Part shown: positions 28,605 to 36,722 of the stretch, piece by piece | How the letters are laid out: the number at the start of each line of letters is the position of its first letter | Numbering within the stretch: the stretch's first letter is position 1 | Assembly (NCBI GenBank): GCA_031551885.1 | Contig: JAVBMX010000031.1 | Coordinates: 1-64,000 of the forward strand | DNA length: 64,000 nt | Direction of reading: 5' to 3' | Origin: Frigididesulfovibrio sp031551885 | GTDB taxonomy: Bacteria; Desulfobacterota; Desulfovibrionia; Desulfovibrionales; Desulfovibrionaceae | Notes under the pieces: model-generated | The model's database searches: none | Told to the model about the DNA's origin: nothing | The model's input: the letters and a program-made list of their open reading frames with translations, nothing else | Program-made: the position numbers and the translations under genes

Positions 28605-29573
28605 ATGTCCATACAATCTGAATTACAGGCCGCGATCAAAGCCGTCCTGCCCGATGTTTCCTGCGTCATCGGCTGGGGCAAGGGGCCGGATGCCCTGCAC
28701 GGCGCGCCGTTGTTCATGCGCGCCGCCGAGGACGTGGACGGACTGGAAGCCGGTTTTTTCTCGGTGAACAACCCGGCGTTGTACTTGCCCGAGTATAAAG
28801 GGACCAAGATCGCCGTGGTGGTCAAGGGGTGCGACTCGCGCTCCGTGGGCCAGTTGTTGGCCGAGGGCCTGATCAAGCGCGAAGAGGTCGTGATCATCGG
28901 CTTTCCCTGCAAGGGGGTGCTGGACAACGACAAGGTCGCCGCCGCCCTGGTCGGCAAGGTGGAAGCCGGTGAAGTGCTCGGCGCGCTCGAAACCGACGAT
29001 GAGTTGGTGCTCAACTTTCCCAAGCAGGAAGTCCGCCTGAAAAAGGCCGAGATCATTGCCGACAAATGTAAGCGTTGCCTGTTCCCCAACTCGCTCATCG
29101 CCGACACCTTCGTGGGCGAGCCGCGCAAGGCCGCGATCGACCAGGATTCGTATGAAGACCTGGCCGCCTTTGAAGCCCTTTCGTTGGAAGAGCGCCAGGC
29201 TTTCTGGAACAAAGAGATGTCCCGCTGCATCCGGTGCTACGCCTGCCGCAACGCCTGCCCCCTGTGCGTCTGCCGGGATCACTGCGTGGCGACCTCGCGC
29301 AACCCCGAGTGGGTCACCCAGGCCGACGGCGTGACCGACAAGCTCTTTTTCCAAATCATCCACGCCAGCCATCTGTCCGGACGGTGTACGGGCTGTGGGG
29401 AATGTCAACGGGCCTGCCCGGAGAACATCCCGGTGCTCCTCTTCAAGCGGGGCATGACCCGCAAGGTGGAAGACCTCTTCGCCTACCGCACGGGCGTGGA
29501 CACGGAAGGCAAGCCGCCGTTGCTGACCTTCAACGTGGAAGAACCCACCATCAAAGAGAGGGATTGGAAATGA
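28605..29573 (+). CDS. flxC: FlxC-like iron-sulfur subunit
   Basis: Predicted 322 residues. The N-terminal part resembles the F420-hydrogenase/dehydrogenase beta-subunit family (IAVVVKGCDSRSVGQLL, VVIIGFPCKGVL). The C-terminal part has [4Fe-4S] motifs CIRCYACRNACP-LCVC and CTGCGECQRACPENIPV. It belongs to the Flx module that passes electrons from NADH to HdrA; assignment to C rather than B rests on gene order. AAGGAG precedes the ATG, and the end overlaps flxB by four bases. Confidence 0.88.
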   Translation: MSIQSELQAAIKAVLPDVSCVIGWGKGPDALHGAPLFMRAAEDVDGLEAGFFSVNNPALYLPEYKGTKIAVVVKGCDSRSVGQLLAEGLIKREEVVIIGFPCKGVLDNDKVAAALVGKVEAGEVLGALETDDELVLNFPKQEVRLKKAEIIADKCKRCLFPNSLIADTFVGEPRKAAIDQDSYEDLAAFEALSLEERQAFWNKEMSRCIRCYACRNACPLCVCRDHCVATSRNPEWVTQADGVTDKLFFQIIHASHLSGRCTGCGECQRACPENIPVLLFKRGMTRKVEDLFAYRTGVDTEGKPPLLTFNVEEPTIKERDWK

Positions 29574-30649
29574 GCGCCTACAAGTACGTTTCCCTCGCGG
29601 ATCTTCCCGGCCTGCTCGACAGGCTGGGGAAAGACGCCCAGGTTTACGCCCCCCGGCGGGAAAACCGGGCCGTGGTATACCGTCCCTACGACCCCGCCCA
29701 GGGTGTGGAACTGGCCGAACGCCCCACGGAATCCTGCAAGCATGTGGTCTTTCCCCGGGCCGAGGAGCTCTTTCGCTTCCACAAGACCAAAGATCCGGAA
29801 GCCTCCGGCCGGGAGCGCACCAGCCTGGAGGAACCCGCCGAGCCCGGCAGGGCGGTCGTTTTCGGGGCGCTTTCCTGCGACGCCCGCGGCTTTTTCGCCT
29901 TTGACCCGGTGTACGACGGTTGCGGCACCACCGGCATCGCCAAAGACGTCTACTATCTGAAGCGCCGGCAAAACACCCTGTTGATCGTCAAAACCTGCAA
30001 TACGGCCCTGTCCACCTGCTTCTGTCATTGGGTGGGCGGCAGCCCGGTCGCGGCCGAAGGCGCGGACGCGCTCTTCACCCTTACGGACGACGGTCTGGTG
30101 CTCTGGGGCGCTTCCGAGGCCGGCAAGGCCCTGGTGGAATCTCTCGGCCTGAAAGACGCCGCCGAGGCCCAAACCAAGGCCGTGGAAACGACCCACGCCG
30201 AAGTTGTGCAGAGCATGGGGGCCGCTCCCGAGCTTTTGACCTCGCCGCCGTCGCTGCTCAAGCTGTTTGACGACATGGACTTTTGGAAAGCCCAGTCTGC
30301 CGGGTGCATCTCCTGCGGGGCCTGCACTTATCTGTGCCCGACCTGCTACTGTTTCAACATTACGGACGAAAGCAACGGCATCTCCGGGGTGCGCCTGCGC
30401 TCGTGGGATACCTGCATGTCGCCGCTCTTCACCTTGGAAGCCAGCGGCCACAACCCCCGCACCGGCAAAGCCCAGCGCCTGCGCAACCGGGTGGGCCACA
30501 AGTATTCCTATTATCCGACCCTGCACGGCGGGCGCTTTTCCTGCAGCGGCTGCGGCCGGTGCATCAAAAGCTGTCCCTCGTCCGTCGATATCCGCCGCAT
30601 CGTCCAAGCCGCCATGGCCGGCGGCGTGAAGGAGGCCCCCAATGGCTGA
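29570..30649 (+). CDS. flxB: FlxB-like iron-sulfur subunit (sulfhydrogenase beta-like)
   Basis: Predicted 359 residues, related to the iron-sulfur beta subunits of sulfhydrogenases and AsrA. The soluble N-terminal part has VVFGALSCDARGFFAFD. Two [4Fe-4S] motifs lie in the C-terminal third: CISCGACTYLCPTCYC and CSGCGRCIKSCPSSVD. It overlaps flxC by four bases and flxA by eight, so the three subunits are translationally coupled. Confidence 0.9.
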   Translation: MSAYKYVSLADLPGLLDRLGKDAQVYAPRRENRAVVYRPYDPAQGVELAERPTESCKHVVFPRAEELFRFHKTKDPEASGRERTSLEEPAEPGRAVVFGALSCDARGFFAFDPVYDGCGTTGIAKDVYYLKRRQNTLLIVKTCNTALSTCFCHWVGGSPVAAEGADALFTLTDDGLVLWGASEAGKALVESLGLKDAAEAQTKAVETTHAEVVQSMGAAPELLTSPPSLLKLFDDMDFWKAQSAGCISCGACTYLCPTCYCFNITDESNGISGVRLRSWDTCMSPLFTLEASGHNPRTGKAQRLRNRVGHKYSYYPTLHGGRFSCSGCGRCIKSCPSSVDIRRIVQAAMAGGVKEAPNG

Positions 30650-31526
30650 GAAAAGCAACGGCGGGTGCGCCTGCACGCGTCCGACCCTTGAGCCGGGCAC
30701 CCGCAACCCGTACCTGCCCATGCCCGCCACCGTGGTTGAGGTGATCAAGGAAACCCACAACATCAAAACGTTCCGGGTCGTCCTCCAGGACGAGGAAGCG
30801 ATGAAGAACTTTCGCTTCGGGCCCGGTCAGGTGGGCCAGCTCTCGGTCTTTGGGGTGGGGGAATCCACCTTCGTGATCAATTCCCCGCCCACGCGCATGG
30901 ACTATTTGCAGTTCAGCGTCATGCGCACCGGCGAAAACACGGCGGCCCTGCACAACATCCAGGCCGGCGACACCATCGGCGTGCGCGCCCCGCTGGGCAA
31001 GCCGTTCCCTTACGAAGCCATGAAGGGCAAGGACATCGTCTTCATCGGCGGCGGCATCGGCATGGCCCCGTTGCGGACCCTGTTCCTGTACATGCTCGAC
31101 AACCGCAAGGACTACGGCAAAATCAGCCTGCTCTACGGCGCCCGCTCGCCTCTGGACATGGCCTTTTCCTACGAGCTGCCCGAGTGGACCGGCCGTGACG
31201 ACATCGAGTGCGTGCTGACCATCGACAACCCGTTTGAGGGCTGGGAGCACAAGGTGGGACTTATCCCCAACGTGCTCCTGGAAATGGCCCCCAAGCCGGA
31301 AAACTGCGTGGCGATCACCTGCGGCCCGCCGATCATGATCAAGTTCACCCTCCAGGCCCTGGAAAAACTCGGGTTCGCCCCCGAGCAGATCATCACCACT
31401 CTGGAAAAACGCATGAAATGCGGCATCGGCATCTGTGGCCGTTGCAACATCGGCGACAAGTACGTCTGCATCGACGGCCCGGTGTTCAGCCTGGCGGAAC
31501 TCAAACAGATTCCCAACGAATTGTAG
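30642..31526 (+). CDS. flxA: FlxA-like NAD(P)H/FAD oxidoreductase subunit
   Basis: Predicted 294 residues of the ferredoxin-NADP reductase type (as in AsrB and HydG). FAD-binding VINSPPTR, the nucleotide-binding GGGIGMAPLRTLFLYM and the C-terminal [2Fe-2S] motif CGIGICGRCNIGDKYVC are all present. It is the NADH-oxidising entry subunit of the Flx module. A strong hairpin follows the stop and ends the operon that begins with hdrC. Confidence 0.92.
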   Translation: MAEKSNGGCACTRPTLEPGTRNPYLPMPATVVEVIKETHNIKTFRVVLQDEEAMKNFRFGPGQVGQLSVFGVGESTFVINSPPTRMDYLQFSVMRTGENTAALHNIQAGDTIGVRAPLGKPFPYEAMKGKDIVFIGGGIGMAPLRTLFLYMLDNRKDYGKISLLYGARSPLDMAFSYELPEWTGRDDIECVLTIDNPFEGWEHKVGLIPNVLLEMAPKPENCVAITCGPPIMIKFTLQALEKLGFAPEQIITTLEKRMKCGIGICGRCNIGDKYVCIDGPVFSLAELKQIPNEL

Positions 31527-31576
31527 CGGAGAACCATCGCGGCAGGGGTATGGCGTCCCTTCCGTCCTCCGCTCGC

Positions 31577-31611
31577 AAACGGCCGGATCCCGAAGTGGGA
31601 TCCGGCCGTTT
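31577..31611 (+). terminator. Hairpin at the end of the hdr-flx operon
   Basis: Perfect 15-bp stem (31577-31591 with 31597-31611) with a five-base loop, ending in GTTTG. The rest of the gap to 31830 shows only an inverted repeat CATTTC/GAAATG (31691-31708); no gene seen. Confidence 0.75.
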
Positions 31612-31830
31612 GTCATGGCGCGGAAAGGTATTGCGACATTCCGGAAGCCTTGTTTTCTTTTATCGTCGAACCTGTTACTCAGCGTGGAAGCATTTCAGCG
31701 TCGAAATGTTCCGGCCCACGCGCGGCCGTCGGTTGGGGGGCGCTCCACGCCTCGACGCCGCGAGCGGCCGGATGACAAGTGCGAACACCACGATTCCTGC
31801 GGACAATTTCCCCAGAGAAGGAGATTCTCT

Positions 31831-32955
31831 ATGAGCTTCCCGCGCTTTGTGCTTCTCGGCCTGCTGCTGAGCCTGCCCGCGTTTGCCTCGTTCGGCCCCT
31901 CGCAGGCGGCGGCCGCTTCCCGCAAGGTGGAGGTCGTCTTTGTGGTCGACACCACCGGCTCCATGTCCGGGCTTATTGAAGGCGCCAAGAAAAAAATCTG
32001 GTCCATCGCCAACATGATCATCGACCAGTACCCCAACGCCGAAATCAAATTCGGCCTGGTGGGCTACCGCGACCTGGGCGACGCCTACGTCACCAAGCAT
32101 TTTTCGTTGACCACCGACGTACAGAGCATTTACGCCCAACTACTGCAGTTTGAAGCCGAAGGCGGCGGCGACACGCCGGAGTCGGTCAACGAAGCCCTGG
32201 ACGTGGCCGTGACCAAGCTCGGCTGGAGCGACAAGCGTCAGGTCAAGGCCGACCGCATCCTCTTCCTGGTGGGCGACGCCCCGCCGCACATGGATTACAA
32301 GCAGGACCGCAAATACAAGGAAGTCATCGGCGAGGCGGTGCAAAAAGGCATTATCGTGAACACCGTGCAGTGCGGCGACATGGCTTCCACCACCAAGATC
32401 TGGAAGGAAATGGCCAAGCTGGGCAAGGGCGAGTACCTGCCCATTCCCCAGAACGGCGGCCGGGTACGGGTTATCGAAACGCCGTATGACGAGCAAATCA
32501 TCATTATCCAGCGCAAGCTCAACGTCACGGTCGTTCCGTACGGTTCGCGCACCCGTCAGTCGGAAGTGCAGTCCAAGGCCAAAATGTATGAAGACGCACC
32601 CAAGGCGGCCGCTTTGGACATGTCTTCCTACGTGAGCAAAGCCGACGGCGGCAAATCCGTGGTCACCGGCAGCGGCGACCTGGTGGCCGATTTCAACGAC
32701 GGCAAGGTCAAGCTCGACAAAGTTCCCGAAACCGAACTGCCGGATGAACTGCAGAGGATGTCTCCGACCGAGCGGGAGACCTTCATCAATGAGAAAACCG
32801 CCGAGCGTGACGCGTTGTCCAAAGAACTGGCCGGTCTGGTGCAACAGCGCGACACCTACGTACGCGATGAAGAAAAGAAAGCTCCGACCACGCCGGCCGA
32901 TTCGTTCGATACCGGCGTGAAAAAGACCCTGGAAATGCAGATGAAGGGCGAATAA
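31831..32955 (+). CDS. Exported von Willebrand factor A domain protein
   Basis: Predicted 374 residues. The signal peptide ends AAA-ASRK. A VWA domain fills about residues 35-215, with the MIDAS motif DTTGS in VFVVDTTGSMSGLI and later VGYRDLGD and FLVGDAPPH. A Lys/Glu-rich coiled-coil tail with ELPDELQRMSPTERETFINEKT follows. It probably binds a metal and a protein partner in the periplasm; the partner is unknown. AAGGAG lies 8 bases before the ATG. Confidence 0.85.
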   Translation: MSFPRFVLLGLLLSLPAFASFGPSQAAAASRKVEVVFVVDTTGSMSGLIEGAKKKIWSIANMIIDQYPNAEIKFGLVGYRDLGDAYVTKHFSLTTDVQSIYAQLLQFEAEGGGDTPESVNEALDVAVTKLGWSDKRQVKADRILFLVGDAPPHMDYKQDRKYKEVIGEAVQKGIIVNTVQCGDMASTTKIWKEMAKLGKGEYLPIPQNGGRVRVIETPYDEQIIIIQRKLNVTVVPYGSRTRQSEVQSKAKMYEDAPKAAALDMSSYVSKADGGKSVVTGSGDLVADFNDGKVKLDKVPETELPDELQRMSPTERETFINEKTAERDALSKELAGLVQQRDTYVRDEEKKAPTTPADSFDTGVKKTLEMQMKGE

Positions 32956-33065
32956 GCGGCCTTCCGTCGTCCGTACTACGCCGCGTGGGGGCCATGCCTT
33001 CGCGCGGCGGTTCGGGCGAAGTGGGGCGGCCGCGCGGCCCTTTTTTTCGGAAAAGGAGGCGGTCC

Positions 33066-33869
33066 ATGGCCCGAACCCCGATCTATTACATTCCCCACGG
33101 CGGCGGTCCCTGCTTTTTCATGGACTGGAGCCCGCCCGACACCTGGACCGCCCTGGGCGCGTGGCTTCGCGCCCTGCCTTCCGAACTGGAAACGCCTCCC
33201 GCCGCGCTGCTGGTCGTTTCAGCCCACTGGGTGGAAGAGGAGTTCACCGTCCTCTCCAAGCCCGAGCCTGAGCTTTTCTACGATTATTACGGCTTCCCGG
33301 AGCACACCTACGAACTGTCCTGGCCGGCTCCGGCCGCTCCGGAGTTCCTGCCGAAGCTGCGCCGTCTGCTTGATGCGGCCGGCATCCTCTATGCTTCCGA
33401 TCCGGAACGCGACTTCGACCACGGCGTGTTCATCCCGGGGCTGTTGTCCTTTTCCAAGGCGGAGATTCCGGTCCTGCAAATTTCCTTGCGCCGCGGCTTT
33501 GATCCGGCCGCTCATCTGGCCTTGGGCGAAGCCTTGGCCCCTCTGCGAGACGAAGGCGTGCTCATTGTGGGCAGCGGCATGAGCTTCCACAACATGCGGG
33601 CGTTTCGTTACGGCGACAACGAGTTCATTCCCGGCTCCGGGGAATTCGACGTCTGGCTGCGCGATGCCGTGGTGGGCACCGGCCCGGAGGAACGCGCGCG
33701 TCTTCTGTCAGACTGGGAACGCGCTCCCGGCGGCCGATTCGCCCACCCATACGAAGACCACCTGCTGCCCTTGATGGTGACGGCCGGAGCCGCCGGAGCC
33801 GATGCCGGCACGGTTGCGTTTTCCTGTCGGGCCATGGGTGCTCCTTTGGTCGCGTTTCGCTTCGGCTGA
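33066..33869 (+). CDS. DODA-type extradiol dioxygenase
   Basis: Predicted 267 residues of the class III extradiol dioxygenase family (YgiD/4,5-DOPA dioxygenase). Metal ligands are visible in YIPHGGGPC, SAHWVEEEFTV and FDHGVFIPG, with GSGMSFHNMRAF near the C terminus. It opens catecholic rings or acts on a related substrate; oxygen-dependent chemistry is unusual for a strict anaerobe, so the physiological reaction is uncertain. AGGAGG precedes the ATG. Confidence 0.88.
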   Translation: MARTPIYYIPHGGGPCFFMDWSPPDTWTALGAWLRALPSELETPPAALLVVSAHWVEEEFTVLSKPEPELFYDYYGFPEHTYELSWPAPAAPEFLPKLRRLLDAAGILYASDPERDFDHGVFIPGLLSFSKAEIPVLQISLRRGFDPAAHLALGEALAPLRDEGVLIVGSGMSFHNMRAFRYGDNEFIPGSGEFDVWLRDAVVGTGPEERARLLSDWERAPGGRFAHPYEDHLLPLMVTAGAAGADAGTVAFSCRAMGAPLVAFRFG

Positions 33870-33944
33870 GTGGTGGGCGATTCAAACCGTGTCGCGCAAA
33901 TCGGTCGGCGGCAAAACCTTCGCGACATAAAAGGCCGACCCGCG

Positions 33945-34000
33945 GCAACGCGAGTGGCACCCCAGCCCCCCCGGTAAGGGAATGATTGCCCCGGTGCGTC
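33945..34000 (-). repeat. Family 1 right-module fragment
   Basis: Reverse-oriented remnant with GGGAATGATTGCCCCGG beside a GC-rich CCAGCCCCCCCGG. No central hairpin is present. The remaining gap (33870-34150) shows no gene. Confidence 0.4.
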
Positions 34001-34154
34001 ATGCGCCTCCCCCTTCGGGCGCTTCGGCGGACCTCCGGTGCCGGCGACCTCCTGCCGGTTGAACCTCCCAGCCCTTCAATTCCCGCCCACGCTTACGTGC
34101 CGCATGCAGCACGTACCGGGCATGACCCGCGCCCGGCATTCCCCCTCGTCGAGA

Positions 34155-34190
34155 TTGACATTTTTTGCCGATTTGTTTATATAAATAAAC
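34155..34190 (+). promoter_or_regulatory. Promoter with palindromic operator, radical SAM gene
   Basis: TTGACA (34155-34160), a 17-base spacer and TATATA (34178-34183) make a near-ideal sigma-70 promoter. The inverted repeat GTTTAT-ATAA-ATAAAC (34175-34190) covers the -10 box, a placement typical of a repressor site. The predicted start of transcription leaves a leader of about 35 bases before the ATG at 34226. Confidence 0.7.
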
Positions 34191-34225
34191 ATTGATTTTG
34201 CCAACACCGTGCGCCGGACATACCT

Positions 34226-35479
34226 ATGCGTGAAACCACAGCCAAAAAACTTGCCATCCTTGCCGATGCGGCCAAGTACGACGTTTCTTGCGCCTCCAGC
34301 GGCACCTCCCGCAAGGGAATCAGGAGAGGCATCGGCAATGCCGCCGAATGGGGCGTCTGCCATTCCTTTACCGACGACGGCAGGTGCGTGTCGCTGCTCA
34401 AAATCCTCTACACCAATCACTGCCTGTACGATTGCGCCTACTGCGTCAACCGTAGCGGCAACGACATCCCCCGCGCCGCGTTCACCCCGCAGGAGCTGGC
34501 CGAACTGACCATAGAATTTTACCGCCGCAACTACATTGAAGGGCTGTTTCTCAGTTCGGGCGTGATCAGAAATCCCGATCACACCATGGAGCTGATGCTC
34601 CACGCCTTGCGGCTGCTGCGAACCCAACACAAGTTCAACGGCTACATCCATCTGAAGACCATCCCGGGCGCGTCCGCGGATCTTGTGCGCACGGCCGGCC
34701 TGTATGCCGACAGGCTCAGCGTGAACATTGAAATCCCCTCGGAACCCAACCTGAAGCGCCTGGCCCCACAAAAGGATCACCAGAGCGTGTACATGCCCAT
34801 GCGCCATATCCAGCAGAACACGTTGGAAAACCGCGAGGAGCGCCGCAAATTCCGCCATGCCCCGGTTTTTGCCCCGGCGGGCCAGAGCACGCAGATGATC
34901 ATCGGGGCCAGTAATGAGCGCGACCGGGACATCCTGCGGCTTTCTTCTTTGCTCTACCACGGCCCGAAATTGAAACGGGTTTATTATTCCGGGTTTATTC
35001 CGGTCAATGCCTATGACGGCCGCCTGCCCGCCCTGCGCCAAGCGCCGTTGGCAAGAGAGCACCGCCTGTACCAGGCCGATTGGCTGATGCGCTTTTACCG
35101 GTTCGACGCGGAAGAAATCCTGTGTGACGAGCAACCGGATCTGGCCCTGGACGTCGACCCCAAGCTGGCCTGGGCCTTGCGCCGGCCGGAGTATTTCCCC
35201 CTTGACGTGAATAGGGCGGCATATGAGCAGATCCTGCGCATTCCCGGGGTCGGCGTGACCTCCGCACAGCGGATCATGACGGCCAGGCGCCATGCCCGGC
35301 TGACCCACGAGCACCTGAAAAAGCTGGGCGTGGTCATGAAGCGGGCGCGCTGGTTCATCACCGCGCAGGGCGGGCCGTCCTTCACGGTGCAGGAGGCCGG
35401 GCCCGCCCATGTGCGCAAGGTTCTGAGCGAGCAAAAGGCTCCGGCGAAGCGGTCCTATCAGCTTTCCCTGTTTGGGTAG
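34226..35479 (+). CDS. Putative DNA modification/repair radical SAM protein
   Basis: Predicted 417 residues of the family of radical SAM proteins that pair with DUF4130/uracil-DNA-glycosylase-like partners. The cluster motif is in YTNHCLYDCAYCVNRSGND (C-x3-C-x2-C). A helix-hairpin-helix DNA-binding motif is near residues 335-350 (ILRIPGVGVTSAQRIM). The partner gene is 290 bases downstream. The reaction is not known; a role in repair of modified bases is inferred from the family. Its stop codon lies in the left arm of a family 2 repeat. The ribosome binding site is weak. Confidence 0.88.
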   Translation: MRETTAKKLAILADAAKYDVSCASSGTSRKGIRRGIGNAAEWGVCHSFTDDGRCVSLLKILYTNHCLYDCAYCVNRSGNDIPRAAFTPQELAELTIEFYRRNYIEGLFLSSGVIRNPDHTMELMLHALRLLRTQHKFNGYIHLKTIPGASADLVRTAGLYADRLSVNIEIPSEPNLKRLAPQKDHQSVYMPMRHIQQNTLENREERRKFRHAPVFAPAGQSTQMIIGASNERDRDILRLSSLLYHGPKLKRVYYSGFIPVNAYDGRLPALRQAPLAREHRLYQADWLMRFYRFDAEEILCDEQPDLALDVDPKLAWALRRPEYFPLDVNRAAYEQILRIPGVGVTSAQRIMTARRHARLTHEHLKKLGVVMKRARWFITAQGGPSFTVQEAGPAHVRKVLSEQKAPAKRSYQLSLFG

Positions 35480-35604
35480 TGGGTCATTTTGGCGTGATAC
35501 TTCGTCAGGCGTCGATTTTGTCTCCGGGGCAGGACCTGTGAAGAGGCCGGCCCCATCGCCAAAACCTCACCTTCCTCGTCTGACGCCAAACTGCTCCCAC
35601 TACC
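35475..35604 (+). repeat. Family 2 structured repeat, copy 1
   Basis: Imperfect inverted-repeat arms (GGTAGTGGG at 35475-35483 with CCCACTACC at 35596-35604, plus inner TTTGGCGT and ACGCCAAA) enclose a core of about 95 bases with CTCCGGGGCAGGAC and CACCTTCCT. It shares this core with copy 2 at 57.65 kb. The left arm includes the TAG of the radical SAM gene. Confidence 0.8.
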
Positions 35605-35669
35605 GGAAAATTCAAACGGATCGACCAACCCATGATGCAAACTCTTGATAGAGTCACCCGCGCTTTTTC

Positions 35670-35735
35670 CCATATGCGTGGGTGCAGGGGGCCGTTGCCC
35701 CCTGCCGGGCGTGGGCGGAGCCCACATCTCACGTT
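35670..35735 (+). repeat. Family 1 right-module fragment
   Basis: GGTGCAGGGGGCCGTTGCCC followed by CCTGCCGGGCGTGGGCGGAG and CCCAC matches the right module of copy B. No variable hairpin is present. It lies between the family 2 copy and the DUF4130 gene. Confidence 0.55.
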
Positions 35736-35771
35736 GTCGGCTTCGACCACTAGGCCGTTACTGGTAACCCC

Positions 35772-36524
35772 ATGAATGTCTTTTTTTACGACGCCACCTT
35801 CGAGGGGCTGCTCAGCGCGGTGTTTGACGCCTACACGGGCGGCGTCTTTCCCGACGCCCTGCTGCGGCACGGCGAGACTGCGCCGCTCACCGCCGTGGCC
35901 CCCCACGTCGTGCTCACCCGTGGCGACAAGGTCGAGCGGGTCTTTCGCGGCCTGGAGAAAAAGCTCTCGCCCTTCGCCCTGTCGGGCCTACTCTACGCCT
36001 CTCTGGCCGAAGACGCCGGCCTGCAGCTCTTTCGGTATATCCGCAAAGTGTTTGATGCTCCCGGCCGGGTGGAAGGCGACCTGGCCGATCCCGACGTGCT
36101 GGCCGTCGACCGGCTCACCCGCAAAGTAGGCCGGGAAAAACACCATTTTATGGGATTCGCCCGCTTTCAGAAAACCGCCCAAGGGGTCTATCTCGCGGTT
36201 GTGGAACCCTGCTGCGATGTGCTGCCGCTGCTCGTGCCGCATTTCCGGGAGCGCTTTGGCGAACAGCCGTGGATGCTCTATGACGCCCGCCGCGCCTACG
36301 GCATCTTCTGTGACGGAGAACGCTGCGCGCAGGCGCATCTTGACGGCAAACTGCTGCGCGGCGGCGGGCTCGATCCCGCCTTGCTTGCCGAGGACGAGGC
36401 CCTGTTCACACGGATGTGGCGGCAATATTTCGCCTCCGCCACCATCGCCGAGCGCGCCAACCCCAAACTGCAGGCCCGTTGCCTGCCCCGGCGGTTTTGG
36501 AAGTATCTGCCGGAAAAGCGGTAG
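35772..36524 (+). CDS. DUF4130 protein, partner of the radical SAM DNA-repair protein
   Basis: Predicted 250 residues: starts FFYDATFEGLLSAVFDAY, with LADPDVLAVDRLTRKVGREKHHFMGFARFQ and MLYDARRAYGIFCDG in the family-typical order. In many genomes this domain is fused to a uracil-DNA glycosylase-like domain; here it stands alone and no glycosylase gene is nearby. It probably acts with the radical SAM protein upstream, but two repeats now lie between them, so they may be transcribed separately. Confidence 0.85.
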   Translation: MNVFFYDATFEGLLSAVFDAYTGGVFPDALLRHGETAPLTAVAPHVVLTRGDKVERVFRGLEKKLSPFALSGLLYASLAEDAGLQLFRYIRKVFDAPGRVEGDLADPDVLAVDRLTRKVGREKHHFMGFARFQKTAQGVYLAVVEPCCDVLPLLVPHFRERFGEQPWMLYDARRAYGIFCDGERCAQAHLDGKLLRGGGLDPALLAEDEALFTRMWRQYFASATIAERANPKLQARCLPRRFWKYLPEKR

Positions 36525-36668
36525 GAGCGGTTTCTCAAGGGTCCTTTTGCCCTCCGCCTTCGTCAGGTTCGTCCCGTATTTTGAAAGGATTATCTCGCAG
36601 CGCTGCGGGCGGTGACCCCAAAGAATGAATGCGGCGCGACTCGAATTTCGGAGCCCCGCTGAAACGCG

Positions 36669-36705
36669 AATCGGCCCGCGATTGCTCGCGGGCCGATTGT
36701 TTTTT
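36669..36705 (+). terminator. Intrinsic terminator of the DUF4130 gene
   Basis: Perfect 13-bp stem (36669-36681 with 36686-36698), four-base loop, then GTTTTTT on the plus strand. It sits between convergent genes. Confidence 0.88.
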
Positions 36706-36722
36706 GGTCGATACCGGGCCGT

